Assembly (NCBI RefSeq): GCF_016918565.1
Contig: NZ_JAFFQD010000021.1
Location: 30,014 to 94,013 of the forward strand
Direction: 5' to 3'
From: Desulfogranum marinum
GTDB lineage: Bacteria > Desulfobacterota > Desulfobulbia > Desulfobulbales > Desulfobulbaceae
DNA: 64,000 bases
The notes under the pieces are model-generated. The model made no database searches, was not told the DNA's origin, and worked only from the letters and a program-made list of their open reading frames with translations. The stretch's first letter is position 1; the number at the start of each line of letters is the position of its first letter. Of the stretch, positions 44,298 through 53,353 are shown piece after piece. The position numbers and the translations under genes are program-made.

Positions 44298-45521
44298 ATG
44301 AATATCCCCATTTATAGACAGATTTTTTCACCGCGGATGCTGGTGTCCTTTCTCATGGGGTTTTCTTGTGGAGTGCCATTGCTGTTGACCCTTTCCGTAC
44401 TTCAGGCTTGGATGAAGGAAGAGGGGGTTGATCTATCGGTAATAGGTCTTTTTTCGTTGGTAGGCTTGCCCTATACCCTGAAGTTTCTATGGGCGCCGGT
44501 GCTGGATCGGTTCACCTTGCCGTTTTTTGGCAGAAGGCGTGGTTGGTTGCTGGTGTTTCAGTTGTTGCTTATGGGGGCTCTGGTCCTGCTTGGGATGACC
44601 AATCCCAGTCAAGCACCATGGTTAGTTGCCTTGGCTGCCCTTTTTGTTACTTTTTTCTCCGCGTCCCAGGATATAGTGGTGGATGCCTATCGCCGGGAAG
44701 ATCTCGCTGACAACGAGTTAGGGTTGGGAAGTTCGCTGTATGTCAATGGGTATAGGGTGGGGATGCTGCTTGCGGGCAGCGGTGGTTTGATCCTTGCTGA
44801 CTATTTTTCTTTCGCCCAGGTATATTTATTTATGGCGGCGAGTCTTGGGATCGGCATTATTACGACCTTCCTGTGCAGAGAACCACAGGTGGAGGAAGCT
44901 GCACCAACCAATTTTCAAGAATCGGTGGTTCAACCTTTTGTAGAATATTTCAGCAGGAATGGCGCTTTACTCATCCTGCTCTTTGTCCTGTTTTATAAAA
45001 TAGGCGACCAGATGGCTTCCACCATGACCATTCCTTTTTATCTGGATATTGGCTTTACTAAAACCCAGATCGGCGCGGTGGCTAAACTGTTTGGTTTTTG
45101 GGCAACTATTATCGGCGGTTTGGTTGGTGGATTGGTCATTTTACGAACCGGCATTATTCGAAGCCTTTGGCTGTTTGGTATACTCCAGGCTATTTCTACT
45201 GCCGGATTTTCTCTGCTTGCCCTTATCGGTCCCAGTCTCAGTGGGTTGGCAGCCGTTATAGCTTTTGAAAATTTGAGTGGTGGTATGGGCACGGCAGCGT
45301 ACGTTGCCTATATGGCATCGCTGACCAATAAAAAATTCACAGCTACCCAGTATGCGTTGTTATCCAGCCTGATGGGAATCCCCCGGGTACTTGCCTCCGC
45401 CCCCACAGGATTTATGGCCGAGTCAATAGGGTGGGTCGGATTTTTCTTTTGTTGTACAGTAGTTGCCATCCCCGGCCTGTTTCTGTTACACTGGGTGGCA
45501 AAGCTGTATCATTATAAATGA
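44298..45521 (+). CDS. ampG: AmpG-type muropeptide/anhydromuropeptide permease (MFS)
   Basis: A 407-residue protein with 12 helices. AmpG hallmarks are present: MGFSCGVPLLLTLSVLQAW near residue 20, FLWAPVLDRF near residue 63, a QDIVVDAYRRE segment near 130 and MASTMTIPFYLDIGFTKTQI near 235. It imports anhydro-muropeptides for cell-wall recycling. It lies 59 bp after lutC, with no clear functional link to lactate metabolism. No strong ribosome-binding site is seen. Confidence 0.88.
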   Translation: MNIPIYRQIFSPRMLVSFLMGFSCGVPLLLTLSVLQAWMKEEGVDLSVIGLFSLVGLPYTLKFLWAPVLDRFTLPFFGRRRGWLLVFQLLLMGALVLLGMTNPSQAPWLVALAALFVTFFSASQDIVVDAYRREDLADNELGLGSSLYVNGYRVGMLLAGSGGLILADYFSFAQVYLFMAASLGIGIITTFLCREPQVEEAAPTNFQESVVQPFVEYFSRNGALLILLFVLFYKIGDQMASTMTIPFYLDIGFTKTQIGAVAKLFGFWATIIGGLVGGLVILRTGIIRSLWLFGILQAISTAGFSLLALIGPSLSGLAAVIAFENLSGGMGTAAYVAYMASLTNKKFTATQYALLSSLMGIPRVLASAPTGFMAESIGWVGFFFCCTVVAIPGLFLLHWVAKLYHYK

Positions 45522-45580
45522 GTGCTCGTTTCTGTCGGTATTTAACGTAATCGTGTAACTACTGTGTAGCTGTGCAGGTA

Positions 45581-45660
45581 CGTAGGGTGGATAAGCGCAG
45601 CGCATCCACGCGGAATTGATGGCTTGCATTGGTGGATGCGCTGCGCTTATCCACCCTACG
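45581..45660. repeat. 80-bp palindrome with perfect 29-bp arms
   Basis: The left arm (45581-45609, beginning CGTAGGGTGGATAAGCGCAG) is exactly complementary to the right arm (45632-45660), around a 22-base spacer. From memory, closely similar GTAGGGTGGATAAGCGCAGCG repeats occur in many unrelated proteobacteria. A mobile palindromic repeat is likely. A terminator role for ampG is possible but there is no T-run. Confidence 0.75.
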
Positions 45661-45778
45661 AATACAGATGATACTTTTCCGCCGATGATTGCAATTTTTC
45701 CCGACAGGTCTTACACATAGATTAATATACTGTAACTGGTCAGCAAATTATAAAAATAATCACTCCTTACTTTCGACC

Positions 45779-45839
45779 TGTAACTATTCAGCAACACCCT
45801 ACTTGCTTGACGCAGGTGGGGTGCTGCTGAATAGTTACA
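45779..45839 (+). repeat. hairpin element ahead of cysS
   Basis: Arms of 21 bases (TGTAACTATTCAGCAACACCC at 45779-45799, first 20 shown by position; complement at 45819-45839) match at 20 of 21 positions. It ends 24 bp before the cysS ATG, so it would be in the cysS leader or be a transcript end from upstream. It lacks T-box elements. Confidence 0.55.
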
Positions 45840-45863
45840 TTAAAAATAGCCGACATTGCCCCT

Positions 45864-47324
45864 ATGCCTTTACGAATCTACAACACCCTTACCCGCAAAA
45901 AAGAACTGCTGCAGCCCATAGAAGACAATCACGTGAAGCTTTACGTTTGCGGCATTACCTCTTACGACTACTGTCATATTGGTCATGCTCGGTCAGCACT
46001 TGTGTTTGACATGGTGGTCCGTTATTTACGTTATCGGGGCTATAAAGTGACTTTTGTGCGCAATTTTACTGATATTGACGATAAAATTATCAAACGAGCC
46101 AATGAACAGGATATTGACTCCGCAGCCTTGGCGTTGAGGTTCATTGACGAGTTTTATACGGATATGGACGCTTTGGGCACGGTGCGCCCTGATATCGAAC
46201 CAAAAGCTACCGAACATATCGGTGAGATGACAGAGCTCATCCAGACTTTAATTGATAAGGGCATGGCCTATCCATCTGGAGGTGATGTGTATTTTAGGGT
46301 GGAGCGTTACGACGGATATGGACGCCTGTCCGGCCGTTCTTTAGAAGATATGCAGGCTGGTGCCCGTATTGAGGTGAACGAACAGAAAGAAAATCCTATG
46401 GATTTTGTGCTGTGGAAAGCTGCCAAGCCTGGAGAACCAAAATGGACGAGCCCTTGGGGAGACGGGAGGCCTGGTTGGCATATAGAATGTTCTGCGATGA
46501 GCAAAAAATACCTGGGTGCAACGTTTGATATCCATGGTGGTGGTAAGGATCTTATTTTTCCCCATCACGAAAACGAGATTGCCCAGAGTTGCGGTGCCTC
46601 GGGAATGGAGTTTGCGAACCTGTGGATGCATCATGGTTTTGTGACCATCAAAGATGAAAAGATGTCAAAATCCCTTGGCAACTTTTTAACCATCCGTGAT
46701 GTACTGCAACAGTACAGTGCAGAAGAACTGCGACTGTTTATTTTTTCCACCCAGTATCGCAATCCTTTAGATTTTTCCGAACATGCATTACAGGACGCTC
46801 GCGCCGGATTGGAGCGGATGTACGATTGTTTAGCCAAGATCGAACAGTTACCAGCCGGGGACGAGCAGGGGCCGCAGGTTGTCGGCAAGAAGGATCGGGA
46901 TAAGCTGGAATCACTCGAAGAGCGTTTTCAGCATGCCATGGACAATGATTTTAATACCGCCCAAGCACTTGGTCTGTTGTTTGATGCGGTCAAGACCTTG
47001 AACAAGGTTTTGCGAGCTGCGGGTGGTCAAGTTGCTGCAGATGATTATAATTTGCTTACCACTACCGCAGCGACCATTAAACAGCTTGGTGAGGTGGTTG
47101 GCATTCTTCAGCATGACCCTGTTGAGGTGATGCAACAGAAGAAAGAACAACTACTGGCAGCCATTGATCTCTCTGAAGCAGAGATTAGCAATTTAATTGA
47201 AAAGCGCAACCAGGCAAGGGCGAATAAGGACTGGGCCACCAGTGACGAGGTTCGTGACACATTGCTGGCAAGTAATATTGTGCTGAAAGATGGTCCGGAT
47301 GGAACAACCTGGGATGTAAAATAA
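45864..47324 (+). CDS. cysS: cysteinyl-tRNA synthetase
   Basis: A 486-residue class I synthetase. The HIGH motif is HIGH at residues 38-41 and the KMSKS motif is at 266-270. Cys28 and the later Cys/His ligands (IECSAMS, HHENEIAQS) fit the zinc site that recognises cysteine. It charges tRNA-Cys. The ATG lacks an obvious ribosome-binding site. It is followed by amrB 56 bp later. Confidence 0.97.
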   Translation: MPLRIYNTLTRKKELLQPIEDNHVKLYVCGITSYDYCHIGHARSALVFDMVVRYLRYRGYKVTFVRNFTDIDDKIIKRANEQDIDSAALALRFIDEFYTDMDALGTVRPDIEPKATEHIGEMTELIQTLIDKGMAYPSGGDVYFRVERYDGYGRLSGRSLEDMQAGARIEVNEQKENPMDFVLWKAAKPGEPKWTSPWGDGRPGWHIECSAMSKKYLGATFDIHGGGKDLIFPHHENEIAQSCGASGMEFANLWMHHGFVTIKDEKMSKSLGNFLTIRDVLQQYSAEELRLFIFSTQYRNPLDFSEHALQDARAGLERMYDCLAKIEQLPAGDEQGPQVVGKKDRDKLESLEERFQHAMDNDFNTAQALGLLFDAVKTLNKVLRAAGGQVAADDYNLLTTTAATIKQLGEVVGILQHDPVEVMQQKKEQLLAAIDLSEAEISNLIEKRNQARANKDWATSDEVRDTLLASNIVLKDGPDGTTWDVK

Positions 47325-47380
47325 GTCACCTGTTTGTAGGTGAATGGATGCAGCTATCGCAACTATGAGGAGGATGTATG

Positions 47381-48184
47381 ATGCGCAAACCAGTTGTTGC
47401 CAATCAATTTTATCCTGGAGATCCTGCGCAACTTGAGCAAACCGTTGCCGGCCTCACCCCTGTAGTTGATGAGAACAAGAGAATAGCCGCAACGGCGGTG
47501 ATTATGCCCCATGCAGGGTATGTCTATTCCGGCGCAACAGCTGGACTGACCATCAGCCGTGTCCAGGTTCCGGAAACGGTTATCATCCTTGGTCCCAATC
47601 ATCATGGTCGTGGTGCAGCCGTTGCCCTGGGTACTGTTGCCTGGCAGATGCCCATGGGAACCGTGCCGATTGATCAGGAATTGGCCACCCAGCTTTTACA
47701 AATCTCGCAGATTATCACGCAAGATGAGCAGGCGCATAGCAGCGAGCATTCTTTGGAAGTCCAGGTGCCGTTTTTGCAGTTTATGCAAAACAACCTGCAT
47801 ATAGTTCCTATCTGTGTATCGCATATTCCCTACGCTGAATGCGAAGAGGTGGCTAAAGACATCGCAAAGGCCGTACAAGCAGTGTCAAGACCGGTGCTGC
47901 TCGTGGCATCCACAGACATGACCCACTACAAATCAAGGGAGCAGGCCTCAGCTCAGGATCATTTGGCCATTGAAAATATGCTGGCTTTTGATCCTAAGGG
48001 ATTGTACGAAACAGTCCATGCACGCCAGATATCCATGTGCGGTGTAGTCCCGACGGTAATCACCCTGCTGGCATCAAGAGAACTGAAAAGCGAGAAAGTT
48101 GAGCTGGTGCGCTATACCGATTCAGGGGAAGCCAGTGGCGACACAAATCAGGTCGTCGGCTATGCTGGTTTAATTGTCAGTTAA
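47381..48184 (+). CDS. amrB: AmmeMemoRadiSam system protein B (MEMO1 family)
   Basis: A 267-residue protein of the MEMO family. It begins with VVANQFYPGDP, then shows PHAGYVYSG near residue 44, ILGPNHHG near 70, SEHSLEVQVPFLQ near 126 and SSDMTHY-like STDMTHY near 184. The conserved His residues form a metal-dioxygenase-like site whose reaction is not settled. It is usually found with AMMECR1 and a radical SAM protein, neither of which is in the window. ATG at 47381 is preferred since AGGAGG lies 7 bases ahead; the ATG three bases earlier is an alternative. Confidence 0.92.
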   Translation: MRKPVVANQFYPGDPAQLEQTVAGLTPVVDENKRIAATAVIMPHAGYVYSGATAGLTISRVQVPETVIILGPNHHGRGAAVALGTVAWQMPMGTVPIDQELATQLLQISQIITQDEQAHSSEHSLEVQVPFLQFMQNNLHIVPICVSHIPYAECEEVAKDIAKAVQAVSRPVLLVASTDMTHYKSREQASAQDHLAIENMLAFDPKGLYETVHARQISMCGVVPTVITLLASRELKSEKVELVRYTDSGEASGDTNQVVGYAGLIVS

Positions 48185-48258
48185 CCTGACTTTACCCACT
48201 TATTTTTGTTGACAAGAAAGGCAAATTCATCTATTTTCACGCCACCTTTTTTTGCCAC

Positions 48259-48332
48259 TGGGAGATGGTCTAATGGCAAGACAGCGGACTCTGACTCCGC
48301 TTATCGGGGTTCGAATCCCTGTCTCCCAGCCA
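48259..48332 (+). tRNA. tRNA-Gln (anticodon CUG)
   Basis: A 74-base cloverleaf. Acceptor TGGGAGA pairs with TCTCCCA, the anticodon stem GCGGA/TCCGC encloses CTCTGAC with CTG, the T-loop is GGTTCGAATCC, and GCCA ends it. Confidence 0.95.
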
Positions 48333-48432
48333 GCTTTCTTTATATTCTCGCATTAACTCCTTGCTTTTTTTCTGCTTTTTACAATAATTGAACCAAGATA
48401 ACCAGTTCACTTTTCTCTGTGAGGGATCTGCC

Positions 48433-49299
48433 TTGGGAAAGAATCACGAATACGCGGTAACTGTTCTCCTTCCTGCTTATAATGAAGAGGAGGTAATAGG
48501 AAAAACAGTACGCAAGATACGTCAACTGCATTCAGACTTTGAAGTCCTTGTGGTTGATGACGGTTCAACCGACAATACTCTGCAGGAGGCCCTTGCGGCC
48601 GGTGCCAATGTTTGGCCCCATCCTTATAATATTGGGAACGGAGCAGCTATAAAATCTGGTCTTAGGGTCGCTCAAGGTGACTGGATTATAATGATGGATG
48701 CTGATGGGCAGCATAATCCAGAGGATATTGCACGATTACTTGAGTATAAAGATCGGTTTGACATGGTGGTTGGGGCAAGGACAAAGACTTCGAAGACATC
48801 CTTGCATCGTGACCTTGCCAATTATTTTTACAATAAGTTTGCGACCTATGTCACTCGGTTCAAAATAAAAGATCTTACCTCAGGTTTCAGGCTCATTAAG
48901 AAAAGTACCGCTGAACAGTACATCTATTTGCTGCCCAATACTTTTTCCTACCCCACCACTCTTACCATGTCGTATTTGCGTAGTGGGAGAAGTCTTAAAT
49001 ACATTCCAATTGAAGCAAAAAGGAGGGTTGGCAGCAGCAAGATTCGGCTTGTTGAAGATGGTATTCGCTTTTTACTTATTATTTCTAAGATTGCTACCCT
49101 CTACTCGCCCTTCCGTATTTTTATGCCGGTCAGTTTCGTCTGTTTTATAACGGGTCTTTGTTACTATGTTTATACGTATTTGTCTTTGGGGCGCTTTACG
49201 AATATGTCGGCACTACTTTTCTCCACTTCTGTGATTGTTTTCATGATAGGCTTGGTGTCAGAGCAAATATCCCAGTTACGCTACGATAGAGTCAAATAA
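48433..49299 (+). CDS. family 2 glycosyltransferase with C-terminal membrane helices (polyprenyl-phosphate sugar transferase type)
   Basis: A 288-residue protein. The GT-A domain has VLLPAYNEEE, VVDDGSTDNT and the metal-binding MDADGQH near residue 94. Two helices near the C-terminus (about 230-250 and 260-285) give the layout of dolichol-phosphate-mannose synthase-like enzymes that place a sugar on a polyprenyl carrier. TTG at 48433 with AGGG 7 bases ahead is the likely start; a longer form from a TTG at 48388 has no such site. It opens the surface-polysaccharide cluster. Confidence 0.82.
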   Translation: MGKNHEYAVTVLLPAYNEEEVIGKTVRKIRQLHSDFEVLVVDDGSTDNTLQEALAAGANVWPHPYNIGNGAAIKSGLRVAQGDWIIMMDADGQHNPEDIARLLEYKDRFDMVVGARTKTSKTSLHRDLANYFYNKFATYVTRFKIKDLTSGFRLIKKSTAEQYIYLLPNTFSYPTTLTMSYLRSGRSLKYIPIEAKRRVGSSKIRLVEDGIRFLLIISKIATLYSPFRIFMPVSFVCFITGLCYYVYTYLSLGRFTNMSALLFSTSVIVFMIGLVSEQISQLRYDRVK

Positions 49300-49312
49300 A
49301 CACGTCTTTATC

Positions 49313-50539
49313 ATGAAGCCTAAGGTCTTGGTGTTGACAACAACTTTTCCGCGATGGAAAAATGACATTGATCCTCCATTCGTTTATGAGCTCAGCAAGC
49401 GCTTGGCTGCATCATTTGAAGTTCATGTATTAACCCCTCATTATCCAGGGGCAAAGTACAAGGAAATGCTAGGTGGGATATCTGTTCGCAGGTTTCCGTA
49501 CTTTATTGCACCATGCGAAAAGCTAGCTGGTTCGGTAGGCATCTTGCCTACCTTGCAGCGAAATAAATTCTATTACTTGCTCATTCCTTTTTTTCTTATT
49601 GCACAACTCATCTTTTCCGTTATCGCGGTGAGAAAAATCAGGCCGGATGTAATTCACGCGCACTGGATCATTCCCCAAGGGGTTGTTGCGTCGATATTGC
49701 AAAAAATATTTGGAGTACCCGTCATTGTAACAGCTCACGGGGCAGACGTTTTTGGTCTGCAGGGCAAATTTTTCCGAAAACTTAAACAGGCTGCGCTAAA
49801 AAGCGCATGTCAAATCACTGTCGTAAGTAAGGCCCTTGCATGTCAGGTAAAATCAATTGATTCAAACCTTCCTGAACCTATTGTGCTGCCCATGGGTGTG
49901 GACGCCTCTCTTTTTTCTCTTGAGCATGCATCACAATCCATAAGGAAAAAGTATACTATCAGAGGTCCCTTTCTGCTGTTCGTAGGTCGTTTGACAGAAA
50001 AAAAAGGTGTTATTTTTTTAATTGATGCAATGGTAGAGGTTATACGTCTCTTCCCCGACGCAAAATTACTCATAATAGGAAGCGGTGAACTTGCACCTTT
50101 ACTTCAGGAACACGCGATCCACCTCAATCTTTCCAGGCATGTTGTATTTCTCGGTGGTATTTCTAACCATATATTGCCGCAATATTACGCAAGTGCTGAT
50201 GTTTTTATTGGCCCTTCAATTCAAATAAAAAAAGGTGATACAGAGGGGTTTGGCCTTACCTTTGTAGAGGCGGCATTGTCCGGATGCTTGGTCATTGGCA
50301 CAAAAGTTGGTGGGGTTGAAGATATTGTGGCAGACGGGAAAACTGGATTTCTTGTACAGCAGCGTAATGCTACAGCTTTGGCACAAAAACTAATATGGAT
50401 GCTCGAACACCTGGCAGACCTTGATGATGTAAAGGAGAAAGCTAGGGAGAGATGTCGAGAAAGGTTTGACTGGGAGGTTGTAAGCGCTAAATACTTGGCC
50501 TTGTTCAATGAGTGTATAAATGCGGAGAAACAAGACTAG
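49313..50539 (+). CDS. family 4 (GT-B) glycosyltransferase
   Basis: A 408-residue enzyme with an N-terminal acceptor domain (TTTFPRWKNDIDPPFVYELSK) and a C-terminal nucleotide-sugar domain (FVGRLTEKKG near residue 224, EGFGLTFVEAALSG near 304, with the E-x7-E pattern). It would transfer a sugar during surface-glycan assembly; donor and acceptor are unknown. It follows the GT2 gene by 13 bp. Confidence 0.9.
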   Translation: MKPKVLVLTTTFPRWKNDIDPPFVYELSKRLAASFEVHVLTPHYPGAKYKEMLGGISVRRFPYFIAPCEKLAGSVGILPTLQRNKFYYLLIPFFLIAQLIFSVIAVRKIRPDVIHAHWIIPQGVVASILQKIFGVPVIVTAHGADVFGLQGKFFRKLKQAALKSACQITVVSKALACQVKSIDSNLPEPIVLPMGVDASLFSLEHASQSIRKKYTIRGPFLLFVGRLTEKKGVIFLIDAMVEVIRLFPDAKLLIIGSGELAPLLQEHAIHLNLSRHVVFLGGISNHILPQYYASADVFIGPSIQIKKGDTEGFGLTFVEAALSGCLVIGTKVGGVEDIVADGKTGFLVQQRNATALAQKLIWMLEHLADLDDVKEKARERCRERFDWEVVSAKYLALFNECINAEKQD

Positions 50540-50647
50540 CATGATCCATTGCTAATGGTTTCCCCATGAATGGGATAAGGGGCCTAGTTTCGAAACGCCC
50601 ATCAGTGATTGATGTGAAAAAGTTAACAAGCAGAGAGTGTTATAGGA

Positions 50648-51100
50648 ATGAACAGTGTATCTGAGACTATCATTATTACCTTTGGAACATTTGACCTTTT
50701 CCATATCGGGCATTTGCGAATTCTTGAGCGTGCAGCAGCGCTGGGCGATAAACTGTACGTTGGCGTGTCAAGCGATGCGTTGAACTATGGCAAAAAAAAA
50801 GCCTATCCTACGTATAATCAACAGGATAGGATGGAGATTGTTCAGGCTATCCGTTGTGTTGATATGGTTTTTTTAGAAGAGAGCCTGGAGGAAAAGCGAG
50901 AGTACCTTTTGCAGCATAATGGATCTGTGCTCGTCATGGGGGATGATTGGAAGGGCAAATTTGATGAATTCTCCGATATTGTTGAAGTCGTGTATCTTAC
51001 TCGAACCGCTCTCATTTCGACTTCTGCTGCAAAAAAACGAATTGTAGACGAAGCACAGAAAATTTATGACCCTGCTTTCCCCTGTTCTTCCTCATTATAA
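50648..51100 (+). CDS. TagD-like cytidylyltransferase (glycerol-3-phosphate type)
   Basis: A 150-residue nucleotidyltransferase with GTFDLFHIGHLRIL near residue 12 (HxGH motif), a RTALISTSAAKK segment (near 121) like RTxGISTT, and the usual short length. Members make CDP-glycerol or related CDP-alcohols. The adjacent convergent gene encodes a CDP-glycerol glycerophosphotransferase-like protein, which supports CDP-glycerol as product. It ends one base before that gene's stop, with no terminator between. Confidence 0.85.
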   Translation: MNSVSETIIITFGTFDLFHIGHLRILERAAALGDKLYVGVSSDALNYGKKKAYPTYNQQDRMEIVQAIRCVDMVFLEESLEEKREYLLQHNGSVLVMGDDWKGKFDEFSDIVEVVYLTRTALISTSAAKKRIVDEAQKIYDPAFPCSSSL

Positions 51101-51101
51101 A

Positions 51102-52277
51102 TCAGTGTTTGTTTTTTAGTAATATTTTCAGCCGTTCAAAGTATCTTTCAGTGGCTTTTCCGTCTGTAGTGGCATCATATACAATCCTTTTTATTCTCTG
51201 ATATGCTTTCTTGTATTTCTTCTCATAATTGTCTTCAAATAAACACGCTTCAGTCAATGAATCAATGAGCTGCGGTAGATCTTTTACCCGGTCTCCAATA
51301 CGATAATCAGGTGGGAGAGAAAAGCCGTTTTTAAATGGTGAGGGGACATCGAGGAAAATTATTGGTTTGTCGAGCACCATCATATCAAAGGCAATGGACG
51401 ACCAGTCAGTTATCAGGACATCAGTAACAGCTATAATTTCTTCACTGTTTGGATGCTTTTGGAGGGGTAAGTGGAGAACATTTTGATTGTCAAAGCTTCC
51501 TCCTTGTTTGGAATTGAGATGAAAGCGGATAATGAGACATGCGTTATTCTCGACCGAAAAGGCCTCCAGACTGTTAAGAAAGTGTTCCTGAGTGAGGTTG
51601 AAGGGAATCTCGTCCCTGTTTTTTGTGTCCTGTTTCCAGGTGGGGGCAAAGAGTATTACTTTCTTGTTTTTAGGTATGCTAAGTTTCTCTCGTACCTGTA
51701 CCTTATTTGCACGGTAGTCAAGTATCAGGTCTGTGCGTCCATATCCTGTTACATGCACCTGGTTGTTGTTAAAGCCAAATGTATCAACGTAGAGTTTTTT
51801 CAAACAATTCGAAGATACCCATATTTCATCATATTGGTGTTGGGTAGTGAAGTCAGCAGGGATAAATCCCTTAAAAGGAATGCCATGCCAGACATCAACA
51901 AAAGAAAAATCCGTTAGTTTGAAGAGCAGCTTCAGCGTATGCAGGCCATGGTCGGATATAATGGTATCCGCCAGAACAACTCTTTTCAAATCAAATGGAT
52001 TTAATGCGAAAAGGGTATTGGGTTTATTCTTTATCTCTCTATAATATTGAGGATCCATGGTCAGGAAAAGAATCCGAATATCATGAGTGGTGTTTTTATG
52101 TTTTAGTGAGAACTCATAGATTGCATTCAGGTTGCCATGGAGTTTGTGCCCATAAAGAATAACAGTTTTGATTGTTCTTTTTTTGGGTATCAGGCGAAGG
52201 GGGAGAAAGAAAAGAATTAAAAATCCACCCCATGCAAGATAGACCCAGTGGAGCAGGTTTTTCTTGTTTATTTTCAT
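51102..52277 (-). CDS. CDP-glycerol glycerophosphotransferase-like protein (TagB/TagF family)
   Basis: A 391-residue protein with an N-terminal membrane-associated segment (about residues 8-27). The family region contains DVWHGIPFKG near residue 138, APTWKQD near 218 and TDWSSIAFD near 290 with the two His/Asp motifs of glycerophosphotransferases. It likely adds glycerol phosphate to a polyprenyl-linked glycan. Such enzymes also occur in Gram-negative capsule and O-antigen clusters. ATG at 52277 is chosen over 52370, which would overlap the neighbouring gene by 77 bases. Confidence 0.82.
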   Translation of the reverse strand: MKINKKNLLHWVYLAWGGFLILFFLPLRLIPKKRTIKTVILYGHKLHGNLNAIYEFSLKHKNTTHDIRILFLTMDPQYYREIKNKPNTLFALNPFDLKRVVLADTIISDHGLHTLKLLFKLTDFSFVDVWHGIPFKGFIPADFTTQHQYDEIWVSSNCLKKLYVDTFGFNNNQVHVTGYGRTDLILDYRANKVQVREKLSIPKNKKVILFAPTWKQDTKNRDEIPFNLTQEHFLNSLEAFSVENNACLIIRFHLNSKQGGSFDNQNVLHLPLQKHPNSEEIIAVTDVLITDWSSIAFDMMVLDKPIIFLDVPSPFKNGFSLPPDYRIGDRVKDLPQLIDSLTEACLFEDNYEKKYKKAYQRIKRIVYDATTDGKATERYFERLKILLKNKH

Positions 52278-52293
52278 ATGGGCTATATTCGTG

Positions 52294-53208
52294 CTATCGT
52301 CGTTCAGGAGATTTTTGAAGTCGTAGTCGCAGGTGTTCGAAAATCCGAACTGCTCTGAGTAGGGATGCAACCATAAGAAATTTTAAGCGATTTAAAATGG
52401 ATAATTCTGTTCGGGTGAGTAGCCACAATATAGATTCCCAAGAGGTTCTTCGTGGCGCCAGTTTAGGATGTTCTGCCGTTCCAACTAACCCGAGTTTTTG
52501 GAACTTGTATCTGCCACCGGCAATACGACGAGCTTGTGTAACAGCAGCTCGCAGGCTTCTTCGAGGTGCTGTATGTACAACAGCTGATGGGCAGTAGATA
52601 ATTTTTATGTTAAGTTTTTCTGCCCTCCATGACCATTCTATATCACCACCTGATAATAAATTTTCATTAAAATAGCCAAGTTGATGAATGTATTCTAACC
52701 GCACAAATAAATTGGCTGTTACTGAAAATTTATTTTTTTGAATATTTCTCTTTTGGTCAAAACCTATCGAGTATTGGTAAAGTTCAACAGTCGTTGGCTG
52801 CGCTGAAAGTGTTAGTGCGACTTCGCCACCAACGATACAAGGTAAATTACTATTAAGTAGTGTTTGCGTGCCTTTTTCCAGCCAAGTTCTCTCTGGCTTA
52901 CAGTCAGCATCCAAAAATACGATTATATGTCCTTTTGCCTTTTTTATTCCTGCATTGCGAGCCGCGTATGAACCTGGCTTTTTGCAGATGATCAGGGTAT
53001 GTCTGAAGGGATATGGCTTCTTAATACATATTGATGGGGAAGAAGCATTATCAACAATAAGAACTTCAAACTGTGAGGTTGGGACGGTTTGGGATTGAAT
53101 ATGTTGTAGGCAGATGTCTAAACCGTCTTGGTCATTATAAACAGGAATGATGATTGATGTGTGTGGAAGGTCATTAGTGTTTAACGGGCATTTAGATTGA
53201 TTTTTCAT
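52294..53208 (-). CDS. family 2 glycosyltransferase
   Basis: A 304-residue enzyme. The GT-A domain shows SIIIPVYND near residue 18, VLIVDNASS near 49 and FLDADCKPE near 97, followed by a GGDIEWSWRA segment near 186. It would add one sugar during surface-glycan synthesis. The basic C-terminus is Arg-rich. Gap to the next gene (51102-52277) is 16 bp. Confidence 0.88.
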   Translation of the reverse strand: MKNQSKCPLNTNDLPHTSIIIPVYNDQDGLDICLQHIQSQTVPTSQFEVLIVDNASSPSICIKKPYPFRHTLIICKKPGSYAARNAGIKKAKGHIIVFLDADCKPERTWLEKGTQTLLNSNLPCIVGGEVALTLSAQPTTVELYQYSIGFDQKRNIQKNKFSVTANLFVRLEYIHQLGYFNENLLSGGDIEWSWRAEKLNIKIIYCPSAVVHTAPRRSLRAAVTQARRIAGGRYKFQKLGLVGTAEHPKLAPRRTSWESILWLLTRTELSILNRLKFLMVASLLRAVRIFEHLRLRLQKSPERR

Positions 53209-53353
53209 GTTGATACCATTTGTTAATCACTGGTGCAATTTTCTTTCGGTAGTGGGCGGGAAGCATGATGGTTATTGTGGCTCATGCGCCCCCGCTAATT
53301 GACTGGTGAATTTACTAAACGTTCATTTTCAGGTGCGTTATAGTTAGGGGAAA

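Larger units (their letters stand above)
45522..45863. other. 342-bp intergenic region with two inverted repeats
   Basis: Between ampG and cysS. It contains an 80-bp palindrome and a 61-bp hairpin, listed separately. A TGTAACTGGTCAGCA at about 45730 is a direct partial copy of the second hairpin's left arm. No gene is seen. Confidence 0.5.

Noticed and set aside
45779..45863. T-box riboswitch ahead of cysS
   Set aside because: No T-box sequence, specifier loop or antiterminator/terminator pair is visible; the structure is a simple hairpin.
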